Assembly (NCBI RefSeq): GCF_040954835.1
Contig: NC_090711.1
Span: 2,425,501 to 2,489,500 of the forward strand
Direction of reading: 5' to 3'
DNA: 64,000 nucleotides
Origin: Lepisosteus oculatus
Lineage: Eukaryota; Chordata; Actinopteri; Semionotiformes; Lepisosteidae
This document shows, piece by piece, positions 22,861-35,795 of the stretch. The notes under the pieces were generated by a model. That model did not search any database. It was not told the origin of the DNA and saw only the letters and a list, made by a program, of their open reading frames with translations. The translations under genes were made by a program, and so were the position numbers. The stretch's first letter is position 1. Every line of letters begins with the position of its first letter.

Positions 22861-25800
22861 TCAGCATTTCAGGCTCAGGTAGACCCTGTCCGAGACAGCA
22901 CCCAGTCCATTAAATCCAGCAAGAAAATGGACAGAGGCAGGGTCTGCATGAGTGGCACCTGTTGTCTGGGAGCAGGTGTTCCAACTGATGTCACTTCCTG
23001 TCCACAGTGGGTGTCCGTGGAAGCTCCTAACGCACACCCCTGTCGGCGTGGGGACGCACACCAGGTGCAGCTGAGCGGGCCAAGACCGCGAGATTCCAGA
23101 GATGAAGTAAGTGCTATCGATGTTAGCTGTCGTAAGCACAGAATGGGGCTCCAAGAAAAGATTTAGTTAAAAAGAAAATGGCAGACAATCATTCACTTAT
23201 TACAGCATGTGTATATGTGCCCCAGACTAGAGACAAATCAAAGTCCGGGTTCACTTGATCCCCATGGTTGCTCAAGTCGGATTGATTCACCATAGGCGGC
23301 CGCCCAGCAGAGCTGGCTGCGCATTGCAGCACATCTCAAAGAACCTGTGACTGTCTGCTGTACAGAAGCCTGCCTGGGTTTCAGCATGGAACAAACCTTT
23401 ACCTGCCCCTCATTTGATTGGCACTGGACCAGCCCTGTGCAGGATCGCCAGCTGTTTCGAAGCCTCGACACGGATGCCTGGACTGTCTCCGGAGAGAATG
23501 AGACGCACAGTTCTGTTCTCACAGGCACACTCGCCTGCCCACTGAGCTATTCATCGCTTGAGCCTCATGGGAGTGCTGACAGAGCCCATGCCTCCTGTTG
23601 ACAACCCTGCAGCTGCCCAGCAGAAGAGCTCATCTACCCCACTGGCATCCAGCGAGGCGACACGGGTCCGGAGTGGCGCTGTCTGGGCCGAAGAGTGAAC
23701 ACCTCCGGCTGGGCGAGAGAACAGGCCTCGGCTCAGTTCTGATGTTGCACAAGCCATGATGCCTGTTGTCTGTCAGAACCAGGCTCCTTGGAGCTGATGG
23801 CCCAGTGCACTGTACTGTTTCCTGGAAATGTAACCTGGCAGACAACCTGATTTCTGAAGGTCATGTCTGCAGAACACATTAGTTATCGCTCCTTTAAACT
23901 TTTTTTTTTAAGATTGCTGACAAAATTAAAAAGAGCAGAATGACCACAAACGACATTTCCCAGAAGTCCCTGCGGTCCCCTTTTATGGCTGCACTTTCCT
24001 GCTCAGTCTCCTCTACCCGAAGGGTTGTCGTGGCAACTCAGAGATGCAGAATCTGTCTGAAAGATGTGCACACCTACACACTGTTCTTCAAGAGTTCCGT
24101 GCATGTGTGCTTAGAAGTTCTGTAATTGGCTTTTTTCCTTCTTCCTGTTTTTGAATACATTCTTTGAAAGTTATTTCTTATTTCCTTTTAGCTTATTTTA
24201 AGAAGGCTGTTATTAATCAGTCAGCAGGCGTACATTAGATTGTGAATATGCACCACAAATCATCACATTTATGTACAGACTGTACTGTGTGCATAATTGT
24301 AAGTGAATGAGGGGATTAATCAGGATAATGACAGACATTTATTACAGTAACAATGTCTAATTAGAAGGGTAATTTTCAACATCATGCTCATTAACCTGTG
24401 AATGCTTGTGGCGAAACAAACAACAGACGCACTGTTGCACAATATAAATCCAGAGGAAAAAAGATAAGCGCTGGAACATTCAATTGGTTTCCGCCACAGA
24501 AACCAAAAGCAAGACAACATGTAGCTGCTGATGGACTTCCTTATCACCACGACCTTGGAAACTGATGTCAAGGTTCTTTTAAGTATCTGTGAGTCCCCCT
24601 GTATTTTTCGGTGATTAACATGCTACTCCATAAAACAGAGAAAAAAAATAAAATAATGTTATCAGGTTGACTAAGCGTTAGTGGAGCCAGAACTCGCCAA
24701 TCCGTTCCACATAACAGAAAGCCATTTAAACATTCAATGGCAGCTCTTCCATGGAAGTCCTGTCTGCTGCAGGGAAGGAGTGGGACTATTATAGCTGAAC
24801 AAAAGAGAGGTCAGACAAACCACCCTGCAAGTTAATTAGTTAAGCAATTTCTCATTAACCTTTAGCACAAACACTGATGAGAGGTCTTGCCCCCATAGTG
24901 TGGAGACATTTTAAACAAAACTGATTAAATATCAGTGCGCAGGAGAATGTTTTATTATTGTTATTTTTTCAAATGAATTTTTCTTTAATTTCCTGTGCTT
25001 TCTCCCCCTTATTTGAATTCTGTTCCTATCTCTCTCTCGCAGGTGGCAGGGCTCTCCGTCCTGCCTGGATCTCATTGTCATGCTTGGTTCTGTTTGCCAG
25101 ACAGACAGTCAGAGCTAAATGCAGGGACCAGGATTGCAGTCAGTTCTATGTGGCATGCATGCAATACTCCCCAGCTGGCTCTGATACCCTGGCTGCCCAC
25201 CAGATTTTTAATCTCTTAAGCTTCTTCTCCTTACAGGAGAAGCTCTCCCCCACTTCATCACTGACTAACCCTGCAAGCAGAAGTCTTTGAGCTGAGGCCA
25301 AAGCAAATGTCCAACACAAACTACAAACGGAATCTGAATCTTCTTCAAGAGTTCGAGAGGTCTTCACCTTGAATGGCATCAATGTGACACTTTCCAGTTT
25401 AGTATTACCTAATAGCTGTCATAGTTGCACATACTGTAGTTGACAATTGCCTACAATTTAATTACTGTTCAATTGTGTATGGAAATGCAATTGGGCATAG
25501 TTGCATAGGTATCATACACAAGCATTAATTTCGAAAACACTGCCACCTAATATACACCTAGCTCAGACTGACTGTTCAAGGGAGGTCATAGATCTAAACT
25601 CGAAAATGGCACTGTGATTATGTATTCAACTCGAACTAGCTCCACAGTCAATCTGCTCCTGGTTCACATTTAAGAGCAGCTCAATTTCTGTACAATAAAA
25701 CTTTATGAAGAAATCGTAACAACACAAGATCAACTATGCAGTTCATAGATGTCTAAAAGGTGCTTCATTTAAATTATTCCTCTAGCATGTTTTTTTTCTA

Positions 25801-28800
25801 TGCATGCTGGAACCCTTCCAACTCAAGTTCTATTAATTCTGAGTCAATTATAAGTTTTATAACAGATCTTTACGATGTGATTAACTGTGTGAACATCTTT
25901 TGAATGAAGTATCAAACAAGTCCATTTTTTATGATCTGGAATCATCTGACAGTGGAGTTCATTTATTTTAATTGGCTGTGATGGAAATAAAAACAAGGAG
26001 GGGAGTCTGCCTGGACTTTGTGGAAGTCTTTATCTGTCATTTTGAATGCCCAAGAAAAAATAAAAGAGATATTGCAAATACAGCAATTCCATCATGAGAA
26101 TGTGGTGGGCATCTACACATATATTACAACGTCAAGGTGGAATTTAGTACAGTTATCAAGCAATTCGCATTTTTCTTTCTCATGGAATGTTGTTTTGACT
26201 GTAACTGTAAATTATCTATACTACACTAAATCTACTTTGCAAAAGCTTGTGAAAAAAAGGGGATCATGAACTTCAGTCCAGCAACGTCTAAACTTGCATC
26301 TCTTGACTTTCACAGATTTCCGAAAAACAAAGCGACATGCCTTAAAATTTTAATCTGGAACTCCAGATCAAAGCATAGCAAGAGAAACAGTCATACATTC
26401 TTGTCCGTTCCTGTATCATCTGTGGTAAACTGACTCATTCAGAGCCTCATCACGGACTTCTATCATTAGTAAAGGCATTGTACTCTGTGCAATCAAAATG
26501 CTGTTGCTTAGGCAATGAAGAAGTGAGCCTCAGGCAGCATTAGGACTACATCTTTGCAGAATGTTGCAGAAGGAGAAGTGATGCATCATACTTGTTTCTT
26601 CCTACATGACTTTTATGGGTTTTCGGTAAAAATCTCGAATCTGTTGCCGTCTTCAAACGCAATGCTCATGGAATTTAAAGCAAACACCAAAGGCCTCTTT
26701 TCCTTCTAATCCGGCTCCTTTCAAGAAGAATAAAGGCCGCCATTTAAAACACCACAACAAAAACAGCCAAATAAAATCAATAGCATCTTTTTTTTTTTGT
26801 TTGATAGCAGGGATGGAGACTCTGGTTTGTTTTTTTTCCTGCAGTGTTGTGAGCAGTGTCTGGGCAGACGAGATGTCCCCCCCCGAGGGGGAGCAGGGAG
26901 CGAGGTCAGAGTCTAGTGCAAGGAGCCCTGAAGGGATCGACGAAGATAAGACACTGCCATTCTGCCATGCTGCTATGCTGCTGGCACCTCTCATCCGTCC
27001 CCGTGACCTTCCTGTGCCCGAGCTGTGCGCATGAAAACAGGCCTCGGAGAAGTGCCAGCTTAGGGGCTTGAGCGATACCGCTAGCACAAGAAACAGCATC
27101 CTGTGTGACAGGCAGTGCACCAGAGTGGGTCAGACGCGTGTAGCTAATTAGTTAAATAGTTGCCTAATTTGAGTGGGCATCAAATAGGTGGCCCAAGCAT
27201 TAAGCAGGGGCTTTACACAGGGAAACATAAATCACAACGACTTGTAATGCAGGATGCATGGATGTGGTGAACTTCCCAGTTTCTCATTTAGCCTCGTCAT
27301 GTCGACCCCTCATTAAATCAGCCTCAGAGACTCAATCCAGGCCACCTTCTCCCCGCCTGCTGCCCTCCAGCGCTTGTTCATGTTCAATGCAGTCGAACTG
27401 CCCGCTCCGGCGGCAGACGCGGCCCTGCGATGCAACACGTGCTCCTCACACTCTCTTGCAGGATGAACTGACAATCTGCTGCTGCAATCAGGGGTGGGGG
27501 TTTAGAGCAGGGGATGGTGGTGGAACCTCCCAGCGGGTTTTGGAAAGATGGTCAGTTACCTCATGAATAACAAAGGAGGCAGAGCTTCATCAGTGCAATG
27601 TGTACCTGTGCATTGACTACATTTCGTTCTTCTGTTCTGTATTTCTGTTGCAAACGGCAGTCACTGCTTCAGACTAACAAATCAAATGGGACTGCGTTAA
27701 AATTTGTGCTTAACTGCAACAGCAATGTCCCTCAACTGTTGCATCAGCTATAGATAAGAGGCCCCTGACACAACACTGGATACAGATGCTTAATTTGAAA
27801 GAACCACGAGCTTAATTCCTGGGGCACCCATGACCTGGTGAAATTCTTCTCCTGCTTTCTGTGCAGAGGTTAGGGATGATTTCTGCTGGTGCGGCTGCGC
27901 ATGATAGTGACTTACCTGGCAGCACATGACTGCCTGCTCTTCTGACACAGAGTCTGTGACAGTTCTTGAAGAACACAGAGCATAAGACACCTCCAGCAGG
28001 GGGCAGGAGAACACCTGTCCAGTGCAGTTCTAAATCTGTCTGTCCTGCCTGCATCAGAGGGTGAAGTCAGTCACAATGGTGAAGAGCAGGGCTACTTAAC
28101 CTGTGGCAAGATTTAATCGGCTCCCTGGTGTTGCTGAATTTATTTCTTATAATGTCTTGTTTTCTCAGCACAATTTTTTTACTTTGGGTTTGCATTTCGT
28201 TCTAATTGAAAGGGGTCCATAGTGCTGAGCCTCCCTGACAGGGAGTTGCTGCTCTTTTGAATGGGCTGTTGCGTTTGGGGGTCCTCACCCTCACCCGGAG
28301 GTCTGGAAGGGCAGGTCCTCAGGTGCAAGGCAGGATGATACAGCTCCTCCAGCAGCTGCCCGGAGATCTCAGGAATCCAAGCACGCGCTGTGAAAGCAAC
28401 AGGCTGCTGCCCTTGTGGGCCCGGGAGATGAAACACATGGAAATGTATTATTTAATTGCAGAGCACTTTGTCCCATTGCAGTGCATCAGGGCCGCGTGCG
28501 TCAGCCGCAGAGCGTGAGTCATGATTTTGCTGTTCAAGAGTGCTTCAAAACGACGTGCTGCTCCAGAGGCCAGACGGAACTTACAGAGATGAGCATTACA
28601 GCTGAAACAAACGCCCAGTATGACTGTGTGCATTTAGCTACAGCTTATTTCAGTGTGCGAAATGCCAACATTATCTACTGTTAGTGAAAAGTGTTAAGGT
28701 TTCAAAACAAAATGGTGACAGATATATGAAATCGCACACCCCTTCCCATAGAATTCTCTGCCTGCTGTATGTTTGGACAACAACAGATGGACTACATAGC

Positions 28801-30700
28801 AACATGCCTCCTCTACAACTCCATTCAATGTTCTGATTCCAGTACAGGAACTTAAGGCTTCATAGCCTAATGGTTACTGTCTATCAGCTCAGATGACCAT
28901 TTTTTTCATAGAGAAAACATGCAGATTGTTTAATAACAAACTGTCCAGATTACTTCACAGGTTAAAGCATCTGTTGGAAAGTGTGGGAGTTTTTCTAAGA
29001 GGCAATTTCAGCCACTCAGAAGGGGTGCCACAACTGTCATTGTCAGTAAATCCTGACACACGTGCCTTTATCTCAATGTTTTGCTCTTTTGCTGGGTTTG
29101 TGAAAGCTAGTCATGCTGCTGAGTTCGTGAGCCACCTGTTTTACAGGCCAGACTTGTTGGGGCTGGGGATAGAGTGAGTGGTACATCATCGTACCTGGAT
29201 GGGTTCAGGTAAAACGGAAGAGGTTCCGATTGGAACAGGGATTGGGATTAGGTCTCTTTTCGGTTCGGGTCAGACAGAGGTGTAGATGAGCTGAGTCAAG
29301 AGGCCATCGAGACGGGCTAGTGATCATGTTTTCATCTTAAGGTTAGTTTTGAGTTGGTGAGGTTTAAGATGACACTTGAATACATTGATATGTGGTTTAT
29401 TTTGTTTTTCAGGGTTAGGTTTTAAGATTTGGCACCTACAGTCTTGACGAGGCAGTGTTTCTGTTGTATCCCTGCAGGGTGCAAGAAAGGGCTCATTCGT
29501 ACGGCAGGCTGAAATACCCATTTTGGCCTTCAGGAGGTGCCATTGTCACAAGTAGAAACAAAATACTGTACCTCCTTCTTATTAAGGACATGATCTTGAG
29601 TGCAGTTAAAAAGTGCACCGACCAGCTCCATCAGTGGCTGTCCCAGGCAAAAGAAAACCGCGCATTTATACAGCTCGGAAGAGCACCTGCAAAGACACTG
29701 GAGACTGTGAAAATGGATTGCTTTTCAGACTGCAGCTGCTGGAAGCTAGGAGGTGTCCTGTTAAACTGGTCGTGTTATATAACATCAGCCAACAATTTAA
29801 CAGGAGCGCATCCACTGGACACACATAAACTCACTGCACTGAACTGACTGCTTCTTGTGTTTGCAGCTCATGTACTTACAGTATTCTCCTTTACCCTAAT
29901 GGCTTTGCAGAGCCCTGCACATGACATGTGCTTGTGCACCTCTCACCTGCTCTTACACTGACTCCCCAGGAAAGGGCTCTCCTGTGTCCCGTGCGCGCCC
30001 CGACAAGCCTGCCTTGAGACGGGACTGCCTGGAGTCGGGCTGTCCGCTGGCGCTCAGCAAGGTTAAGAATCTCTTTCCTCAATCCTGCCACACAAGGCAG
30101 TGAAATTCATTACCTGCCAGTGCAGGAGCCCTGACCCAGTCTGATGGATTAAAGGGAGATTTCAAGGGGAAGTTGCTTGGCACTGCTCCTGCCTGGCTTG
30201 ATTGCAGACTCTCCCTGCAGCCTCAATGCCACTCAGCCCTCGCAGCGCCGCCCGCCAGTGTCTTTGAAGCAGGCGTCCGGGCTCCTGTGAGCACACTGGC
30301 CTCACCTTCACAGCAACCTCTTGGGGAGGAGGACAGTCTCAGCTGAGGGAGGGGCAGTCCTGGCTCATAGCCTGCTCCAATAACACATTTCAATCAGCAG
30401 AGAGCTCAAGTGAGTGTAACTTTTTTTTTCTGAGCCCATAATCACAGAGGACAGACTGCTGGGTTTCATTACCTGGACTTTCCACTCAGTCTTACAAACA
30501 AGTAAGGCAGAATGCTCAGTGAAACTACAGAGAAGACTGATGAAGGGGTCTGACTACAATATGTGTAAACACCTAAATAAATCCAGCAAATACAGTAGAT
30601 ATTTAAAATAGCTTATGAGATCTAATCAACAATGTGCAATTCAGCACATTTTTAGAAATGTTTGTGTATAGTATACACACAAAGATATATCAATAGAATG
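22861..30700. other. Intergenic interval between NRSN2 and SOX12, first part
   Basis: About 7.8 kb, mostly AT-rich, with no coding exon recognised on either strand. It could contain regulatory elements of either gene, but none can be identified without comparison. Confidence 0.5.
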
Positions 30701-30757
30701 ACCACCTTGTCTGATCTTGTCAGCTCTCAGAAGCTAAGCAGGATGTGGTTTGGTCAG
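30701..30757 (+). mobile_element. 5S rRNA-like SINE head fragment
   Basis: ACCACCTTGTCTGATCTTGTC, then CTCAGAAGCTAAGCAGGATG and TGGTTTGGTCAG, follows the first half of vertebrate 5S rRNA, including box A (AGCTAAGCAGG). The match stops at GGTCAG, where a 33-bp tandem repeat begins. With only half of 5S present, it is a SINE head or pseudogene fragment, not a functional 5S gene. Confidence 0.7.
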
Positions 30758-30769
30758 ACCCACACCCCA

Positions 30770-30901
30770 GTCAGAGCAATCTACTGCCCCAACTACACCC
30801 CAGTCAGAGCAATCTACTGCCCCATACACACCCCAATCAGAGCAACCTACTGCCCCAACTACACCCCAGTCAGAGCAATCTACTGTCTCAAACACACCCC
30901 A
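30770..30901 (+). repeat. 33-bp minisatellite, four units
   Basis: Four consecutive 33-bp units built on GTCAGAGCAATCTACTGCCC followed by an ACACCCCA-rich end. Units differ by a few substitutions. Because 33 is a multiple of three, several frames stay open on both strands, giving misleading repetitive open reading frames. The array directly abuts the 5S-like SINE head. Confidence 0.9.
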
Positions 30902-31239
30902 AACATACAGTAGCTGTCGATGTGGCGCCAAAAATCATGAATGTCTGAAGCTGGCAAACCAGGATTCCCTATCCTGCTGCTTCTTCAGGTAGGTGTGTTC
31001 CTCAACACAATGTCTCTGAGAAGAGGGTGAGAATTCAGCAGGCCTGAAATTTGAATGAGGCTGGCTTCAGGGACCAGAGGACCACCCTTTGGTCTTAATT
31101 GTGTGTTTTCTGGACGAACGGCTGGTGCTCTGTCGTCCAACCGAAGGACGGCCAGCGTGAGGCGCTCTCTGCCCAGAGCCTTGCTTCCCTCCTCCTGCAG
31201 GGGTCCAGGTGTGAGCTCGTGAGGGGTCCGGTGACGGCC

Positions 31240-31560
31240 CCCGCTCGGGTCACAGCGCGGCAGCATGCACACGTCTCCGTGGAGGAAGCGGGGCCGCTCT
31301 CCGGGCCCCGGCGCCCCGCGGGGGGGGGGCAGCGCGTGCAGCAGATTGCCTCAGCCCCCCTGCTGCTCGTGTGCAGCTGCTGCTGCGACAGGCCCGACCG
31401 AGCTCTCCCTTCATCTGCCGGCCCGAGAGCCTGGCCTCTTTCCTTTGTGTGCCGGGCGCCGCGGCGGGCAGCTGAGCACCAGCGGCGAACGGGACGAGCC
31501 CTGGCGCGGGACTCCAGGGTGCGTTCTGCTCCGTAAACAACCGCCCCCCCCAGCTATCAG
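31240..31560. promoter_or_regulatory. CpG-rich block without an identified gene
   Basis: Very GC-rich with many CpGs (for example GCGCCCCGCGGGGGGGGGC), unlike the AT-rich flanks. Three overlapping frames on both strands are open through it, as expected from high GC. None resembles a known family. Confidence 0.45.
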
Positions 31561-31739
31561 TCACAAACCCCACAGACCCCAGGAGTCCTGTCACGTTCAG
31601 CTCTTTAATGCATTGCAGAATTTGAGGAGGCCAGTGGAAAATCTCTTGAGGAAAACAAATATTATCATAGCTTATTACAGAATTGCTCTTGAAATCCAAC
31701 CAAAGGGGCAACTGCTGTCGTTTTGCTGTGTATGAGGAA

Positions 31740-33211
31740 GTCTGCAGTATACACAGTATGTTACATGCACTATAATTTCCGTTTGGAAAACTAGGGTTAG
31801 AGCAGTGGGAAACTGTAGAATTTTCTATTTATGCTTTATTTTTTTCCAAACAGACCACTTTACTATTATTTTTAGGCCGTTTGCTCTAGACTCAATCCCT
31901 GGGTTTTTCCTATTTTTTTTTACGTTAGCATAAGAAGATGTCAGGACAATTACCGAGCTCTGTGTTGTATGTTACAGCACGGACCACAGAGAAAGCCCTG
32001 CTGAGCTGTCCTGCAGTGTAGTATAAATTGGAATAAATTCCTGTGGTGCAGCAGCTCACCAAGCCTCCACTGCCAAGACTGAGGACAAGAACTCTGAACC
32101 TGCAGCAGATCTGCACAGTATGTTTCCTGCTCAGCAGTTTTGTTTTAACTGATGCAATTCAGAGGCAAGGAAGCTGAACTGGGATTCCAAAGCGCAAACC
32201 ATTTCAGCATTTAAAGCCAAGCAGCGGTTTTTCCTGTGTGACAACAGACAGATGAATTGGGTGGAACTGCATTGTAATGTCTAACCTCTTCTGGTGAACT
32301 GCGAGAGATTCCCTGCCCTGTCTACTCACTCTACAGACCCCCAGGTGATGTAAGGTGGCCGTCACTGCTGCCAGCGCCGCAGAGCACGTCGAATTCTGCG
32401 CAGCCGCGACGGACAAGCGGCTCCGATGAGCACGTCTTCTCTTCCTCATTCTCCTCCTGCCAGACAGAGACCTCTTCTGTGCGCAAGGACGTTAAATAAA
32501 AATACTGGCAATTCCAAACTTTTCCCACATAAAGCCACGGAAACGCTTTGGATTTTGACACACGACCACAGGGGAGAGAGTGGCACCTCCTTGTCTGGGA
32601 AGGGAACGATGACCCTATCTGATTGAGTCATTGACTAATTGCTGATGATATATTTTGTATACAGATAATTAACCCCATCCTCATGCTAGCGGTGCAACAT
32701 TCTACCAAGAGTGTTTTATGTGTATTTCTACAGTATATGTGTATTTCAGGGGGACAGTCTTGGACAGTCACAATCCAGCAGTCAATAAGCTCATCTCTTA
32801 AATAACCACTTTTATAAACATTTGGAACAATTGCATTCCTGCCACTTAAGGGGGGGATGAGTTCCATTACTTAGTTCAAAGAGCGTTTGACATGAACACA
32901 CCAACATCCTGTACTTCTCAATGACCGCATTTGCCTATTCCTGTCCGAACTGAATCAATTAATTCAGGGACTGGCTCACGACGCACATGTGCTCCACGTC
33001 TTCACTAACTGCCCACTTAAGAGTGACCTTTGAAATGGTCTGGACTGTGGCTCTCCAGCACCCAGATTGATTTCTGTTTGAGAAAGCTGAGGACACACAT
33101 GACACAAGTGGAAAGTACGCAGAAGTGCAAATCAGACTGAGACCAAGAGGCACATCTGTACTTGAAGGGGTGTGGGAGGGCAGAAAAAGTAGCCCACACA
33201 CGTTTATAAAA
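31740..33211. other. Intergenic, nothing recognised
   Basis: AT-rich; no feature supported. Confidence 0.5.
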
Positions 33212-33342
33212 AGTTGAAACACTGGCTTCTTTCAAGAAATGACTGGCCGAGATCCTGAGATTAATGAGCACTAACGATCGCACAGACCAGATGGGTCAAA
33301 CGGCCTCCTCTGGCTTGTCACCTCTCCCATGTTCTTACAATT
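33212..33342 (+). mobile_element. CR1-type LINE tail fragment
   Basis: CTGGCTTCTTTCAAGAAATG, then GAGATCCTGAGATTAATGAG, GGGTCAAACGGCCTCCTCT and CCCATGTTCTTAC, follows the 3' untranslated tail common to CR1-like LINE and SINE copies in non-teleost fishes and tetrapods. Confidence 0.6.
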
Positions 33343-35608
33343 ACATCTCCCGCTCTGCACATGCCATATAACCAGACTGGAGCTGCTAGAGTGCTGTTAA
33401 CAAGTCTTTCCGAAAAGATGAGTCACTGTCAGTGGCTTTTCTTAAAGGTGCACGATTGTTGTACCTCCAGAGAGTTCAGGGTGTCAGACTCGGAGTAATT
33501 TACTCTCACATAAATCAGTGAGGCTCCCTGCTGCTCCTTCTGTCCGCGGTGCGGACCTCGCCCGTGAACGTGTTAATATTCCCTGATGTCAATAACGCTC
33601 CACTGTCTCGTGTGTCTTCTGAGCCCACATCCATCACAGGTGGCGTATCAAGGCCAGGAGGATAAATACATGTTTAATGGCTGAGACAAGACAGATCAGA
33701 ATAGGCTGTGGTTATGGTGGACAAATGCAGCATGCCAAAGAAAGTCTTGGAACAAAAAACGTGGGGGAAGGGACTCTGTACTTGTGAGTTATTGGGTGTC
33801 AATGTCACGGCAGCCTTTTTAAGCCACGCTGTGTCATCTGTTACCAACCTGGCCAGAGCATCGTCCGTCGCATTGTCTGGGATTCTGGGGGAATTATTAT
33901 CGACCAAAACCTTTTGGAATTTTATTTGTACTAAATCACAATAATCCCTCGTGCAAAATGCACGTTGTAAACTCTGACCTGGATTCATATTTAAGAGGTT
34001 TATGTTCTTATTTATTCACACTTGGCTGCGTGGAATAAATACCCACATGTATGTTTTTGGTGAGTAATATTCCAGCGATTTTAAATCTGTGGAAATCCAT
34101 TTATTTAGTAATGCTTTGTGTTTGCAATGATGTTACAAAACAAATACTGCTCTTCTGGAATCGACCAGGTACGTTCCCCAGAGTGCAGGCATGACATAAT
34201 GAAACAAGAGAAGCTTTTAAGCGTTAACACGGAGGAAGTACCAAGCGGAGGAGTTTATTGAAAGTACAGTGACATCAACCTTATTTTTTCGGATGCTACA
34301 GAACACTGAACCAAGGTCAGGTTTGGGAAACGTGTTGAAAGTGTCCTCTAGTCTCAGACAGAGGATGACAGCAGAGCCCTGAAGTTGTGTACATAGTGGG
34401 CATGCCAAAGTTCAGGAGGAGGTCAAGCCCTAATCTCACCCACTGCTGCCTGTCCACATACAGTATAAACGCCCCGCTTCTCGCTCACTCTCTTGTGTGT
34501 TTCGTTTCTCCGTCCCCCCTCCCCCCTCCCGATCTTCAGCTCCCTGGCTCACCCCTCGTTACTGGGGGAAAGACTTGCCCAACACCTTTCTCATTACGGG
34601 CTGGTTGTCTTTCTCCTCAGCCATGTGAGTTTACCCACTAAAGCCCCCTATCAGACACCCGCCTCTTCTCCAGCTGAATTAGGGTTTGATCAAGCTCCTG
34701 ATACACAAAAATGGAAAATGTGGGGGATTTTGAAGTTTATATAAATGCAGCATGGAGCTGTAAAGAGTTATCAGAGCAGAGATCACTGGCATGATCATAT
34801 ACAGTACATCTGTGTGTTTGGGATTTGATACATTGATCAAGAATGTAGGTTAATCTGTCTTTTCTGAAAAACCAGTGTAGCCCATCCGAGAGGAACTAAA
34901 ATGTACATGTGAGATAAGGAGCAATGATAGGTAATGAAATGTATTTAGCACAGAAGTTTATGTAACCAAATTGATGCTTTGCCACTGCTCTACATAAAAG
35001 TAAATCCTATTTCCTGCAGTGACTGCACAGAGCAAACAACTCTGATATTAAAAGAAACTTTTTTTTTTGCTCAGGCTGGGAGGGTGGAGGCGTTTTAGCT
35101 GAATCAGAAACCACAGCATCAATTTTAAAAGAATTAAATTCAGCTTAAACAGATCCCATCCCCACGTCTCGCATTAAACCCATTCAAAGGGAAGGCAAAT
35201 CCTTGGGAGTACATGGGATTATCGGAGAGCCTCCGCGGATACAGCCAGTGGGTTGTGAGACAGGGAGGGGCAGGAGGGTGGGGGATCATATGAGAAGCTG
35301 CCAGGGAAGAAGCTCCAGCTAAAATTGGAAGACACATCAAATGCTTAAAAACCTGGTCAGGTGGCTCCCTTAGCAACGAGTGTCACACTGTGAAACTGTG
35401 AAATCAAAAATCCCGCACACGCAGGTCTTGTGGTGGGGAAATCTGTGCTACTGGATTCAAACGCGGGGCCAGAACTAGAGAACTTTGGAACAGCAGAAAC
35501 CTTAGCGATCCCGAAAAAACGACCCTGAACCCACAGGCCTGCATGTTGTGCAGCACGAGAGCTTCGAGCGCAAGAATCACCACTCCCCGGCAGCACAGAT
35601 CAAGTGTG
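33343..35608. other. Intergenic, nothing recognised
   Basis: No feature supported. Confidence 0.5.
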
Positions 35609-35795
35609 CCAGGGCTAATCTAGTGTTCTAAAGATAAACTAACATGCTATAGGTTATCTCTAGGGTTATAAAGATAATCTAATGTGCCAGAGCTAATCTA
35701 GTTTTCTAAAGCTAAACTAACATGCTAGAACTAACCTGGCGTTTTAGACCTAAACTAACATGCTGGAGCTGTTCGAGTGTTCCAGAGCTATTCTA
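35609..35795 (+). repeat. Diverged ~38-bp tandem repeat
   Basis: Repeated variants of GCTAATCTAGTGTTCTAAAG followed by ATAAACTAACATGCTA. Unit length varies by a few bases and units are well diverged, so this is an old array. Confidence 0.75.

Noticed and set aside
30701-30757. Functional 5S rRNA gene
   Set aside because: Only the first half of 5S is present, with mismatches, and the rest is replaced by a minisatellite.
30662-30992. Repetitive frames of 65-83 codons on both strands
   Set aside because: The 33-bp repeat unit is a multiple of three and keeps frames open; there is no start or promoter context.
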